64,000 nucleotides of DNA from Pseudobowmanella zhangzhouensis. GTDB taxonomy: Bacteria; Pseudomonadota; Gammaproteobacteria; Enterobacterales; Alteromonadaceae. Position numbers and translations under genes: made by a program. Under the pieces are notes generated by a model. The model was not told where the DNA came from. It saw only the letters and a program-made list of their open reading frames with translations, and made no database searches. Where the stretch lies: contig NZ_JBHSYO010000008.1 in the NCBI RefSeq assembly GCF_042662685.1, positions 1 through 64,000 of the forward strand, read 5' to 3'. This document shows positions 53,629 through 62,884 of the stretch, piece by piece; position 1 is the first letter of the stretch, and each line of letters starts with the position of its first letter.

Positions 53629-54270
53629 TTATAACCAGCCCAGTTCCAGCGCTTTTAATACTGCCCGGGTGCGGTCGCGCACGCCCAATTTAGCCATTAT
53701 CGCAGACACCTGATTTTTTACCGTGCCAGTGGACTTGTACATGGCTTCGGCGATTTCCTGATTACTGTATCCGGCAGCAATCAAACGCAGCACCTCACAT
53801 TCTTTTTCGGATAGTGCCTCGGGCTGATCAAAAGATTCAAATTCGGTAGGCAGACCACGCAATCCCTGCAGGACTTTTTCAGTGACGCTGGGCTGAATCA
53901 GCGTTTTACCTTGCTGCACATCAACGATGGCTTCGACCAGGGTGTCCAGCGATACATCTTTGAGCAGGTAGCCCCGCGCCCCATATTGCATGGCCTGCAT
54001 CACCAACTGATGGTCATCGAAGGTAGTCAGAATAATCACCGGGTGTGTCAGGCCGGTGGTCTGCATCGCCTGCAATGCCTGAATACCATTTTGTTTGGGC
54101 ATGCGAATATCCATCAGGATCACATCGACATCATGGGTCGCGAGCGCATCGACGACCTCACTACCGTCACTGCACTCACATACAACCTTGACCCGATCGG
54201 ACAAGCCAAGCAGCGATCGTATCCCTTCGCGCACCAGCATCTGATCTTCCACTAACATCACGTTGATCAT
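53629..54270 (-). CDS. NarL/LuxR-family response regulator
   Basis: The 213-residue protein has a receiver (INVMLVEDQMLVREG, phospho-acceptor in VILMDIRMPKQNG, RGYLLKD) and a C-terminal LuxR helix-turn-helix (LSEKECEVLRLIAAGYSNQE, GTVKNQVSAIMAKLG). It is the partner of the kinase upstream: its ATG at 54270 overlaps the kinase stop (ATGA), with GGAG 9 bases before. Target genes may include the serine hydrolase downstream or the membrane protein across the divergent promoter. Confidence 0.93.
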   Translation of the reverse strand: MINVMLVEDQMLVREGIRSLLGLSDRVKVVCECSDGSEVVDALATHDVDVILMDIRMPKQNGIQALQAMQTTGLTHPVIILTTFDDHQLVMQAMQYGARGYLLKDVSLDTLVEAIVDVQQGKTLIQPSVTEKVLQGLRGLPTEFESFDQPEALSEKECEVLRLIAAGYSNQEIAEAMYKSTGTVKNQVSAIMAKLGVRDRTRAVLKALELGWL

Positions 54271-55394
54271 ACAGTGCACTCCGGCAAATTAATCTGTGTG
54301 ACAAATCCCTGTGCATCACCACTAAAGGAGATCGTGCCGCCAACTGCGCCAACACGCTCCCGCATGCCAGTCAAACCGTTACCCTCCTGCCAGTTTGCCG
54401 GGCAATGGCCATCATCTTTGATGGTCAGGGCAAGTCCTTCAGCAGTCTGTGTCAGGATAAGCCACATCTGCGAGGCCTGACTATGGCGCAATGTATTGGT
54501 CAGACTTTCCTGTACGCAGCGCAGCAAAGTTTCCGCCTGACCCAGATCGTTCACTTCCGTGTGCGGTGTCACCTGCAAATCCAGCTTAAGCATCGGCACC
54601 TGAGCAAACATCACCTCAATCGCGTTTTGCCACTTGAGATCGGCATTTTCGCGAATATCCGACACCGCTTCACGTACATCACTCAACAGTAATTTTGCCA
54701 GCGAATAACAACGACTGACCTGTTGCTGCGCCTCGCCGCTGGTTTTGTGCTGAGCAACCTGCAAGTTAATACACAGGGCGGTAAGGTGATGACCGAGTAA
54801 ATCGTGAATATTGCGCGCAATGCGCAAGCGCTCGCCCTGCCGGGTGGCGGTTTCCAGCAGCGACTGCGTGGCTAACAACTCACGATTAAGCTCATCGGCC
54901 TGTTGTCTGGCATCCGCTTCCCGGATCAAAGCACGACTCATGGCCATGGCAAACAGATTAAACGTCCAGAACAGCAACGCGCTGAGCCAGGCATTTTGCT
55001 GCTCCCAATAGTAGCCAAAGCTCAGCCACAGGGGTGCGGCCACAAGCGGTGACAGTCGCACACACCAGTGCCATGGCAGAAAATACGGCACCACTGCAGA
55101 CCACAACACCACAAAGATAGCCAGGTGATTAAACGGCAACAGCCAGTAAAGCCCGAAGGCTGACACCAGATGCACGGCCAGCAGCGCATAACGTCCTGCA
55201 TTGCTGAGCGGCTTGTGGGAGGTAACGCGTAAAAACGCCAATAAAATAAAGCCCATCAACAGCATGCTAAGATGCAGCCGCCAGTGGTCAAATCCGAAGC
55301 GCTGAATACCGAAATAGACCGCGGAGCCACTTACCAGACTCCAGGTTAGTGTCGCAACCAGCTGCTCAATTGTTAATGATTTCAAATACTTCAT
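54267..55394 (-). CDS. NarL-type sensor histidine kinase (HisKA_3)
   Basis: The 375-residue kinase has an N-terminal membrane part with about five to six spans and no large periplasmic domain (DesK-like). A HisKA_3 dimerisation helix carries the phospho-His (RLRIARNIHDLLGHHLTALC). The HATPase (LTIKDDGHCPANWQEGNGLTGMRERV) completes it. DesK-like kinases often sense membrane state or membrane-active compounds. The ATG at 55394 is chosen; an extension to 55436 is possible. Divergent from a membrane protein gene. Confidence 0.88.
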   Translation of the reverse strand: MKYLKSLTIEQLVATLTWSLVSGSAVYFGIQRFGFDHWRLHLSMLLMGFILLAFLRVTSHKPLSNAGRYALLAVHLVSAFGLYWLLPFNHLAIFVVLWSAVVPYFLPWHWCVRLSPLVAAPLWLSFGYYWEQQNAWLSALLFWTFNLFAMAMSRALIREADARQQADELNRELLATQSLLETATRQGERLRIARNIHDLLGHHLTALCINLQVAQHKTSGEAQQQVSRCYSLAKLLLSDVREAVSDIRENADLKWQNAIEVMFAQVPMLKLDLQVTPHTEVNDLGQAETLLRCVQESLTNTLRHSQASQMWLILTQTAEGLALTIKDDGHCPANWQEGNGLTGMRERVGAVGGTISFSGDAQGFVTQINLPECTV

Positions 55395-55524
55395 TTGCCC
55401 ATTATGCGTGAAAACGGACGCAAGCCAATAGGCCAAAAGTCATTTTTCAGGTCGTGACTTCTGGCACTGATTTATCCATCTGCAATGACCTAATCTGGCT
55501 GCAACTTGAATGAGGAGCATGATT

Positions 55525-56271
55525 ATGGAATTGCTACACAGCCTGATTGTTAAAGGACACATTGTTACCGGCAGCGCATCGCTGCTGTTGTTTTGGTTAC
55601 CGGTATTTAGCCGCAAAGGTGGCCCGTTACACGCCAAAGCGGGACGCTGGTTTACCTTTGCCATGACCTTTACCGCCATCAGCGGCGTGGTTGCCTCGTT
55701 ACTGGTATTGAGTTTCCCATACGAAGTTAACGGACATCTGCTGGAGCGTTTTAGCAGCGCAGAGCGGTTCGAACGAGTGATGCATGGCCAGTCCATGTTT
55801 CTGCTGATGTTAAGCCTGCTGTCCTGGCACAATATTCGTCACGCCAACGCGGTATTACAGTGCAAACAGAGTCGAGCCCCGCTGCGTAACCTGCGTTACC
55901 TGAGTGTACCGATGGCGCTGATCGTTGCCGGGGCGCTGGGCTTGCAACAGGCCATTGAGGGTAATTTTATGTTGGGTAAAATTTTCGCGCCCATCGCGCT
56001 ATTTAACGGCTTCAATACCCTGTGGTATGTGTTTCGTAAGCAAACCTCAGCCAAAGCCTGGTTAGCCGAACATATCAGTGCAGTGACAGGTTCCGGGGTT
56101 GCAGCCTATACGGCATTCTTTGCCTTTGGCGGTCGCACTTTGCTGGCGGGTTTTCCGGAGTTGCAACTGGCCAGCTGGATTATTCCCAGTGCGATTGGGG
56201 TACCGTTAAGCTGGTGGGCTATTTATCGCTTTACCAAGCGTCGCCGCCCACAACTCGCCATGAATCACTGA
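55525..56271 (+). CDS. Multi-span membrane protein (DUF2306-like)
   Basis: The 248-residue inner-membrane protein has about six to seven spans. It has His-bearing helices (VKGHIVTGSASLLLFWLPVF, GPLHAKAGRWFTFAMTFTAI, MHGQSMFLLMLSLLSWHNIRH) recalling DUF2306/cytochrome-b561-like proteins. The match is only a resemblance. The third of three close ATGs (55525) is favoured by GAGGAG at 55512-55517. It is divergent from the two-component genes and may be their target. Confidence 0.65.
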   Translation: MELLHSLIVKGHIVTGSASLLLFWLPVFSRKGGPLHAKAGRWFTFAMTFTAISGVVASLLVLSFPYEVNGHLLERFSSAERFERVMHGQSMFLLMLSLLSWHNIRHANAVLQCKQSRAPLRNLRYLSVPMALIVAGALGLQQAIEGNFMLGKIFAPIALFNGFNTLWYVFRKQTSAKAWLAEHISAVTGSGVAAYTAFFAFGGRTLLAGFPELQLASWIIPSAIGVPLSWWAIYRFTKRRRPQLAMNH

Positions 56272-56292
56272 GTTACCAGGCATATTCACCTC

Positions 56293-56316
56293 ACGGCAGG
56301 ACTTGATTCCTGCCGT
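56293..56316 (+). other. 9-bp perfect hairpin without T-run
   Basis: ACGGCAGGA and TCCTGCCGT flank a six-base loop. It lies in the 91-base gap before gshB, just after the island's last gene. Without a T-run it is not a typical intrinsic terminator; it may be a transcript end or pause hairpin. Confidence 0.5.
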
Positions 56317-56362
56317 ACAGGCCTTACATTGAGCACAACGATATCCGATAGCGGGCCAACCT

Positions 56363-57313
56363 GTGAGTATAAAACTCGGGATGCTGATGGATCCCATCAG
56401 CCACATCAATACCAAAAAAGACACCAGCTTTGCCATGTTGCTAGAGGCACAGCGCCGCGGCTATCAGCTGTTTTATATGGAAATGGCCGATATCTACATC
56501 GATAACGGCGTAGCCATGGGTAAATTGCGCGAAGTCAGCGTGCGCGACAATACTGACGACTGGTATACCCTCAGTGACACTCAGGTGATGCCATTGAGTG
56601 AGCTGGATGTCATCCTGATGCGCAAAGATCCACCGGTCGATCAGGAATTTATTTACGCCACCCAAATTCTCGAACTGGCCGAGCGAGCTGGCACGTTAGT
56701 GGTGAATAAACCGCAAAGCCTGCGCGATTGTAACGAAAAACTGTTTGCCACATGGTTTGCCGATTTATGTCCACCGACGATTGTCACCCGTTGCAGCGAT
56801 ACTATTCGCGCCTTTCATACCGAACATCAGGATATTATCTGTAAGCCGCTCGATGGTATGGGCGGCAGTGCCATTTTCCGGGTCAAAGCCGATGGCAATA
56901 ATCTCGGCGTGATTATCGAAACCCTTACGGCTCACGGTAACCGGTATGCCATGATTCAACGTTACTTACCGGCAATCAGTGAAGGCGACAAGCGTGTGCT
57001 CATCGTCGATGGTGAGGTCATGCCCTATTGCCTGGCACGGTTACCCAAGCAGGGCGAAAACCGCGGTAATCTGGCCGCAGGTGGCAGTGCCAGACCACAG
57101 CCGCTCAGCGACTCAGACCGGGCACTGGCAGAACGCATCGCACCTTTGCTGGTTGAAAAAGGTCTTATCTTCGTCGGTCTGGATGTCATCGGTGACCGCG
57201 TCACGGAAATAAATGTCACCAGCCCCACCTGCGTGCGCGAAATCGAAGCGGCGTACCCCATCAGCATCATGGCCAAGCTGTTTGACGCCATTGAAAAACG
57301 TTTATCACATTGA
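56363..57313 (+). CDS. gshB: Glutathione synthetase
   Basis: GshB joins gamma-glutamylcysteine and glycine using ATP. The 316-residue product has the full ATP-grasp pattern: MLMDPISHINTKKDTSFAML, VVNKPQSLRDCNEKLF, ICKPLDGMGGSAIFRV, FVGLDVIGDRVTEINVTSPT. It starts with GTG. gshB-yqgE-yqgF is the conserved block that in E. coli directly follows rsmE; it marks the right border of the island. Confidence 0.97.
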   Translation: MSIKLGMLMDPISHINTKKDTSFAMLLEAQRRGYQLFYMEMADIYIDNGVAMGKLREVSVRDNTDDWYTLSDTQVMPLSELDVILMRKDPPVDQEFIYATQILELAERAGTLVVNKPQSLRDCNEKLFATWFADLCPPTIVTRCSDTIRAFHTEHQDIICKPLDGMGGSAIFRVKADGNNLGVIIETLTAHGNRYAMIQRYLPAISEGDKRVLIVDGEVMPYCLARLPKQGENRGNLAAGGSARPQPLSDSDRALAERIAPLLVEKGLIFVGLDVIGDRVTEINVTSPTCVREIEAAYPISIMAKLFDAIEKRLSH

Positions 57314-57363
57314 AAACTGACGACTCACCCCCATACTCTGGGGGTGTTAATCAACGAGATTTG

Positions 57364-57921
57364 ATGATGAATAGTCTGGAAAACCATTTTCTGATTGCTA
57401 TGCCCAGCCTGCAGGATGCGTTTTTCAAGCGGTCACTGACCTATATCTGTGAGCACAACGAACAGGGCGCCATGGGCATTGTGATCAACCAGCCGGCCGG
57501 TATGACAGTCAAAGAGTTATTACACCTGACCAAGATCGAAGGTCCGATTGACCAACAGCGTGGTGAGCATCTGGTAATGGCAGGCGGGCCGGTCAATCAG
57601 GAGCGTGGCTTTATCCTGCACACCCCAAAACCTGGGTACAGCTCTAGTCTGTCTTTAAATTCAGACATTATGGTCACCACATCAAGGGATATTCTGGAAG
57701 ATTTAGCCACAGATAACTGCCCACAAAATACTATTGTCGCGCTCGGTTATGCCGGTTGGAGCGCTGGACAGCTGGAAAGTGAAATTCAACAAAACTCCTG
57801 GCTGATTGTGGAAGCGGATACCGAATTACTTTTTGAAACACCCGTTCACCTGAAATGGGACAAAGCCCTGCACAAACTGGGAATTGAGCCCTGGCAACTG
57901 GCCAGTGCCGGTAACGCATAA
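57364..57921 (+). CDS. algH: YqgE/AlgH family protein
   Basis: The 185-residue cytosolic protein has the family pattern NHFLIAMPSLQDAFFKRSLTYICEHN, GAMGIVINQP, GGPVNQERGFILH, ALGYAGWSAGQLESEI. Function is uncertain; it was named for alginate regulation in Pseudomonas. The second-codon ATG at 57367 is an alternative start. It is in a conserved operon with gshB and ruvX. Confidence 0.94.
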   Translation: MMNSLENHFLIAMPSLQDAFFKRSLTYICEHNEQGAMGIVINQPAGMTVKELLHLTKIEGPIDQQRGEHLVMAGGPVNQERGFILHTPKPGYSSSLSLNSDIMVTTSRDILEDLATDNCPQNTIVALGYAGWSAGQLESEIQQNSWLIVEADTELLFETPVHLKWDKALHKLGIEPWQLASAGNA

Positions 57922-57931
57922 GGACATCACG

Positions 57932-58348
57932 TTGAGTAGTAACACCCTGTTAGGTTTTGATTTTGGCACCAAAAGTATTGGCGTCGCGGTCGGGCAGCGT
58001 ATTACCGGTACAGCCGCACCGCTGGATGCGTTAAAAGCCCGCGATGGGATCCCAGATTGGGATCTGATAGCTAATCTGCTCAAAACCTGGCAACCCGACC
58101 AGCTGGTAGTGGGTCTACCGCTGAATATGGATGGTAGCGATCAACCACTTACGGACCTGGCACGAAAATTCGCCGGCCGCTTGCATGGTCGCTTTGGTTT
58201 GCCGGTCGCACACTGTGATGAACGCCTGACCAGCGCCGATGCCCGCGCCACCCTGTTTGAACTGGGCGGCTTTAAAAAACTTGGCAAACAGAAAGTCGAC
58301 AGTGTGGCTGCGTGTATCATCCTGCAGAGCTACATGGATGAAGGCTGA
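57932..58348 (+). CDS. ruvX: Holliday junction resolvase-like RuvX/YqgF (pre-16S rRNA nuclease)
   Basis: YqgF is an RNase H-fold nuclease needed for 16S rRNA 5'-end maturation. The 138-residue protein has LGFDFGTKSIGVAVGQ, VGLPLNMDGSDQPLT, CDERLTSADARA and VDSVAACIILQSYM. It starts with TTG at 57932, supported by AGGA with 7-base spacing and by exact length agreement with E. coli YqgF. It lies 10 bases after algH. Confidence 0.95.
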   Translation: MSSNTLLGFDFGTKSIGVAVGQRITGTAAPLDALKARDGIPDWDLIANLLKTWQPDQLVVGLPLNMDGSDQPLTDLARKFAGRLHGRFGLPVAHCDERLTSADARATLFELGGFKKLGKQKVDSVAACIILQSYMDEG

Positions 58349-58424
58349 TTGACGCAAAATTGTCACTGGTAAATTTTGACCAGATTGATTACTCTACGAC
58401 CAGTCGTATACCAGGGAACGGAAT

Positions 58425-59285
58425 ATGAAAACGGTCTTATCTACCCTCTCCCTTTTATTATTCAGCGCGCACTTATGTGCCGAGTCGCCAGTGTGGAAAG
58501 TCAGCAAAGGTGAGCACTCACTTTACCTTGGCGGCACAATGCACCTGCTGCAAAAGAGTGACTTCCCGTTACCGCAAGCATTTGAAAATGCTTACAAAAA
58601 TGCTGACATTTTTGTTTTTGAAGCGGATGAGCAGGAACTGCAGCAACCGGATATGCAGGGTAAAATGATGCAAATGCTGACCTATCAGGACGGCAGCACA
58701 TTTCGCGATAAACTCAGTCCCGAGACCAGTCAGGCGGTGATCAACTTTATGACCCAGCGCGGCATGGCGGTGGAACAATTGCTACCGTTTAAACCAGCAA
58801 TGCTGGCAGTGATTCTTACCATTGGAGAGTCCCAGCGCCTTGGCTTTGGTCAACAGGGGGTGGACAGCTATTTTCTCGGCAAAGCACGCAAAGAAAGCAA
58901 ACAGGTCGCATTTTTAGAAACTCCGATGCAACAGCTGGGCTTTTTGGCCTCCATGGGCGAAGGCAATGAAGATGCCTTTATGCGTTATACCCTGGATGAC
59001 GTGGAAAATTTGCCGGCAACACTGGCGATAGTCACCAGCGCATGGCGTGAGGGAAATTTCCAACGCATGGATAAGGATCTGCTGGCCGATATGCGCCAGA
59101 CGTTTCCACAGGTGTATGACGTCATCATTAAAAATCGTAATGATGCATGGATGCCAACGCTGCAAGAATATTTAACCACCGATGAAATAGAGTTTGTAAT
59201 GGTTGGTGCGCTGCATTTAAGCGGACCGGATGGCTTATTAAATCAATTTTTGCAGCTGGGTTACCAGCTCGAAGAAGTCCATTAA
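58425..59285 (+). CDS. TraB/GumN family protein
   Basis: The 286-residue protein has a signal peptide (MKTVLSTLSLLLFSAHLCAE). It has the TraB/GumN pattern: LYLGGTMHLLQKSD near the N-terminus, VFEADEQEL, and the C-terminal VMVGALHLSGPDGLL. The paired GGTMH and GALHL histidines and acidic residues recall Tiki-type metalloproteases, so a periplasmic hydrolase is possible but unproven. A good AGGGAACGGA site precedes it. Confidence 0.88.
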   Translation: MKTVLSTLSLLLFSAHLCAESPVWKVSKGEHSLYLGGTMHLLQKSDFPLPQAFENAYKNADIFVFEADEQELQQPDMQGKMMQMLTYQDGSTFRDKLSPETSQAVINFMTQRGMAVEQLLPFKPAMLAVILTIGESQRLGFGQQGVDSYFLGKARKESKQVAFLETPMQQLGFLASMGEGNEDAFMRYTLDDVENLPATLAIVTSAWREGNFQRMDKDLLADMRQTFPQVYDVIIKNRNDAWMPTLQEYLTTDEIEFVMVGALHLSGPDGLLNQFLQLGYQLEEVH

Positions 59286-59295
59286 CGGAGACCGC

Positions 59296-59961
59296 ATGTT
59301 ACCCGCCGCCCCCACCCTGGTTATTGGCAATAAAAATTATTCCAGCTGGTCGCTGCGTCCATGGCTATTGCTGACTCACTTTAATATCGACTTCGAGGAA
59401 ACGTCAGTGTCCCTCACTCCGCAAGGCCTGCGCGATCGGCTGCAGAGCTATTCACCCGTGGGAAAAGTGCCCGTGTTACTGCATAACAGCAGTATCATCT
59501 GGGATTCTCTGGCTATCTGCGAGTACATCAGCGAAGTATTTCTGAAAAATACCGGCTGGCCGGATGAGCCCATGCAACGGGCTCAGGCTCGCTCCTTATG
59601 TGCGGAAATGCATAGTGGTTTTATGGCATTACGCCAACAATGCCCGATGAATGTGCGCGAGCATCGCTCGGTTGAAATGACTGAGGCATTGCGTAAGGAT
59701 CTGCAACGAATTGACGAAATCTGGTCGGAATGTGCCGCGTACAGCGCCACCGGATGGTTATTCGATCAATTCAGTATTGCCGACTGCTTCTTTGCACCGG
59801 TGGCATTTCGTTGCCAATCCTACGATTTGCCACTATCCCCGCATGCGCAGCAATACTGCAAGAAATTACTGAATTTGCCTGCCATGCGACAATGGGCGCA
59901 CCAAAGTAGCAAAGAAAATGAGGTTCTGACTCACTACCACGTGGGTGAAATTGTCGCCTAA
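59296..59961 (+). CDS. Glutathione S-transferase family protein
   Basis: The 221-residue protein has a GST N-terminal thioredoxin-like domain (LVIGNKNYSSWSLRPWLLLT, SPVGKVPVLLHNSSIIWDSLAICEYI). The C-terminal helical domain includes FDQFSIADCFFAPVAFR. The Ser pair in NYSSWS is at the usual catalytic position. Substrate unknown. A GGAG site sits before the ATG, and the gene follows the TraB gene by 10 bases. Confidence 0.9.
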   Translation: MLPAAPTLVIGNKNYSSWSLRPWLLLTHFNIDFEETSVSLTPQGLRDRLQSYSPVGKVPVLLHNSSIIWDSLAICEYISEVFLKNTGWPDEPMQRAQARSLCAEMHSGFMALRQQCPMNVREHRSVEMTEALRKDLQRIDEIWSECAAYSATGWLFDQFSIADCFFAPVAFRCQSYDLPLSPHAQQYCKKLLNLPAMRQWAHQSSKENEVLTHYHVGEIVA

Positions 59962-60035
59962 CCCATGACTTGTGCGCGTTGGCCGGTTACTATCTGGCTC
60001 CTATCTAGATTGCAGTGAATCGACGGAACGAATAA

Positions 60036-62843
60036 ATGATTAGCCGTGTTGTTTTAGTGGCATTAGTCAGCCTGCTTTCACTGTGCATGTCTGCCTGTCA
60101 GTCTCCACCACCAGACATTGTAAAAAGCCCCAATGATAGCCGCAGCTATCGACTGCATACCTTGCCAAACGGCCTGTCAGTGTTGTTAATCAGCGATCCT
60201 GATGCAGTAAAATCCAGCGTTGCATTGTCTGTTGCAGCAGGCTCATTCGATGAGCCAGCCGAGTTTCCGGGACTCGCCCATTTACTGGAACACATGTTGT
60301 TCCTCGGCTCTGAAAAATATCCTCAAGCCGGCGACTACGCTGAGTTTGTTAATCAAAGTGGCGGCAACCTCAACGCCTACACAGATAATCAACAAACTAA
60401 TTTTATGGTCTCTGTGGATGATGCCAGTTTCGAACTGGCACTGGATCGGTTTTCACGCTTCTTCTGGCAGGCGACGCTGGATCCTGCATATACAGACAAA
60501 GAGCGTCATGCCGTAGACGCTGAATGGCGGATGAAACGCAGCGATGACTGGGTGATTCTGGCCAGACTGGATGAGCGGACGCTGGCACCAGCGCACCCGG
60601 CGCATCGGTTCAGCTGGGGTAACCTGCAAACCCTACAGGACAGCAAAAATGCCACCTTACATCAGGCACTGGTGGACTTTTACCATACCTATTACCGCGC
60701 CAATCAAATGCAGGCCGTGCTAATCAGCCCACGCAGTCTCGATCAGCAAATCGTACTGGCTGAACGTTTCTTTACGCCCATCCCATCAGGCCGGGAGCGT
60801 CATAGCACGCCTTTACCGCCTGCATTAGACACAAACACCGGGGCTAAATGGCTGACTTACCAGCCTCAGGCAGACATGCGTCAGTTGCGTATCTCGTTTG
60901 TGATTAATAACAATCAGGCAGAATATCGCTATAAACCCAACCACTACATAACCTACCTGCTCAACAGCGAAATGCCCGGCACTCTGGCCGCCACGTTGCG
61001 CGAACAAGGACTGGTTGAGGCCCTGTATGCGGATGTGGAACCGGCTCAATATGGTAACGCAGGCAATTTCAGCATTTTCGCCGATCTCACCCTGGCCGGA
61101 GCACAACAACCAGAGCGGATTGTCGGCGCCGTGTTTAATTACCTGCAATTGATCTCACAACAGGGGATCCAGCAAGCCTATGCCGATGAGCTGCGCCAAT
61201 CACTGCAAAACAATTTCCGCTTTTTAACCGAGTCAGATAATGCCCAGCTGGCCATGCATCTGGCCGCTCAGCTGCACAACTACCCCGCCCGGGACGTGTT
61301 GGTGTCTCCCTATCAGTTTGCGCAGTTCGAACCACAGCGGATCCGCGCCGTTCTGGCGCAAATGACGCTGGACAATGCACGTATCACCCTGATTAGCCCA
61401 CAAGCGCAGGCAAACCAACACTTTGAGCATTTCCCGGGACAGTACAGCCAACATAAAATTACCCCGTCACAGCTTCAAAGTTGGCAACAGCAGGCACGCT
61501 CACTGACGCTCTCCCTGCCGGCATTCAACACCCTGATGCCGGGTGAATTTACATTGCATCAACCCCTCAGCGATACGCCGCAGATCCTGCAAAATGACCC
61601 TGACGGTAGCATGGTGTTAATGCAAAACGGGACGTTCAAAGAGCCTAAAGGCCATATCCTGATCGAACTCAATAGCGACATCACCAAGCAAAGCCCAACG
61701 TCCTATGTGGTGGCCAGTTTGCTCAGTCGCGCACTCGGTCGCCAGACCACCGATTTATATGACGAAGCCATCGCCGCGGGCATGAGCCTGTCTGTGGGTA
61801 TCAATAATGGCCTGAATATTGAACTGGCCGGCTTTAGTGAGCGACAGCCAGAACTGCTGGACCGGCTACTGACGCGTTTGCACTCCATGCGCTTCGAGCC
61901 TGCTCATTTAGCTAATCACAAAGCGGCCCTGCTGGAAGAATGGCAAAACGAAGACAAAGCCATGTTGATTGACCAACTGATGCCGACACTGTCGCGCCTG
62001 ATCAGTCGCGATGAATTTGACCGCGATGCATTACGTGAGGCACTCGATGGGGTATCGGTTGACGATTTGCGACGCCAGCTCACCGAATTACTGTCAAACT
62101 ATCATTTGCGTGTGTTGATGTTTGGCAATTATTCCCTCGATATCGCGAACAGCATTCATACCCGACTCAGCGTCGCGAACGCCGATAAGCCTCGCTATAT
62201 ATCGCCGATGCTTTCCCTGCCACCGGGCACAACGCTAAGTTGGCAACAGGATGCTGAGCTTAATGATACGGCCTGGTTGGATGCCTATACCCAGCCCTAT
62301 AGTGTGGAACAGGACGCAACATCACGACTCTTAAGTCAGCTAATTAATGGCGCGATGTTTCGGGTGCTGCGCACAGAACAACAACTGGGTTATTCGCTGG
62401 GATATTTCACTTTACCCATTCAACAGCAGTTGTTTAGTGGTTTTTATCTGCAATCGGCAAATAGCGATCTCACCACAACATTTGCGGCGGTAGAGCGCTT
62501 TAAAGAGGATTTTCGTGCACAGTTACAGGCACTATCAAGCGATGAACTGAACACCACCCGCGCCAGTTTGCTAGCCAATCTGCAAATGCCGCCAACCAGT
62601 ACCACAGTAGCGCTCAGCCGGGTTTTACGTGACTGGCAACAAGACCATCTGCAGTTTGATCAACGTCAGCGCCTGATAAACGCGGTACAAAGCGTCACGC
62701 TACAGGACATATTGGCCCTGTATGACAGCTACGCCGGACACACCCGTTATTTGATTCAGTTGCGGGGGGCGAACTTCCAACAAACGCCGTTTATCCAGTT
62801 GACGGACGCCAAACAGATAACGTCGCTAAACGAAGCGCATTAA
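60036..62843 (+). CDS. M16 (pitrilysin/insulinase) metalloprotease lipoprotein
   Basis: The 935-residue protein has a lipobox (LCMSAC) and the inverted zinc motif HLLEHMLFLGSEKYP, with the third ligand in VDAEWRMK. SGGNLNAYTDNQQTNF is typical of protease III-like M16A enzymes. E. coli pitrilysin (~960 aa) is periplasmic; the lipid anchor here places it in the envelope. Such proteases degrade oligopeptides. It is a single gene, convergent with the TonB receptor. Confidence 0.92.
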   Translation: MISRVVLVALVSLLSLCMSACQSPPPDIVKSPNDSRSYRLHTLPNGLSVLLISDPDAVKSSVALSVAAGSFDEPAEFPGLAHLLEHMLFLGSEKYPQAGDYAEFVNQSGGNLNAYTDNQQTNFMVSVDDASFELALDRFSRFFWQATLDPAYTDKERHAVDAEWRMKRSDDWVILARLDERTLAPAHPAHRFSWGNLQTLQDSKNATLHQALVDFYHTYYRANQMQAVLISPRSLDQQIVLAERFFTPIPSGRERHSTPLPPALDTNTGAKWLTYQPQADMRQLRISFVINNNQAEYRYKPNHYITYLLNSEMPGTLAATLREQGLVEALYADVEPAQYGNAGNFSIFADLTLAGAQQPERIVGAVFNYLQLISQQGIQQAYADELRQSLQNNFRFLTESDNAQLAMHLAAQLHNYPARDVLVSPYQFAQFEPQRIRAVLAQMTLDNARITLISPQAQANQHFEHFPGQYSQHKITPSQLQSWQQQARSLTLSLPAFNTLMPGEFTLHQPLSDTPQILQNDPDGSMVLMQNGTFKEPKGHILIELNSDITKQSPTSYVVASLLSRALGRQTTDLYDEAIAAGMSLSVGINNGLNIELAGFSERQPELLDRLLTRLHSMRFEPAHLANHKAALLEEWQNEDKAMLIDQLMPTLSRLISRDEFDRDALREALDGVSVDDLRRQLTELLSNYHLRVLMFGNYSLDIANSIHTRLSVANADKPRYISPMLSLPPGTTLSWQQDAELNDTAWLDAYTQPYSVEQDATSRLLSQLINGAMFRVLRTEQQLGYSLGYFTLPIQQQLFSGFYLQSANSDLTTTFAAVERFKEDFRAQLQALSSDELNTTRASLLANLQMPPTSTTVALSRVLRDWQQDHLQFDQRQRLINAVQSVTLQDILALYDSYAGHTRYLIQLRGANFQQTPFIQLTDAKQITSLNEAH

Positions 62844-62844
62844 C

Positions 62845-62870
62845 CGGCGTGAGGCTGTTGCTTCACGCCG
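62845..62870. terminator. Weak terminator-like hairpin between convergent genes
   Basis: CGGCGTGA (62845-62852) pairs with TCACGCCG (62863-62870) across a 10-base loop. The following bases are ATCAATTTTA on the + strand, so the T-run is poor. Confidence 0.5.
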
Positions 62871-62884
62871 ATCAATTTTACCGC

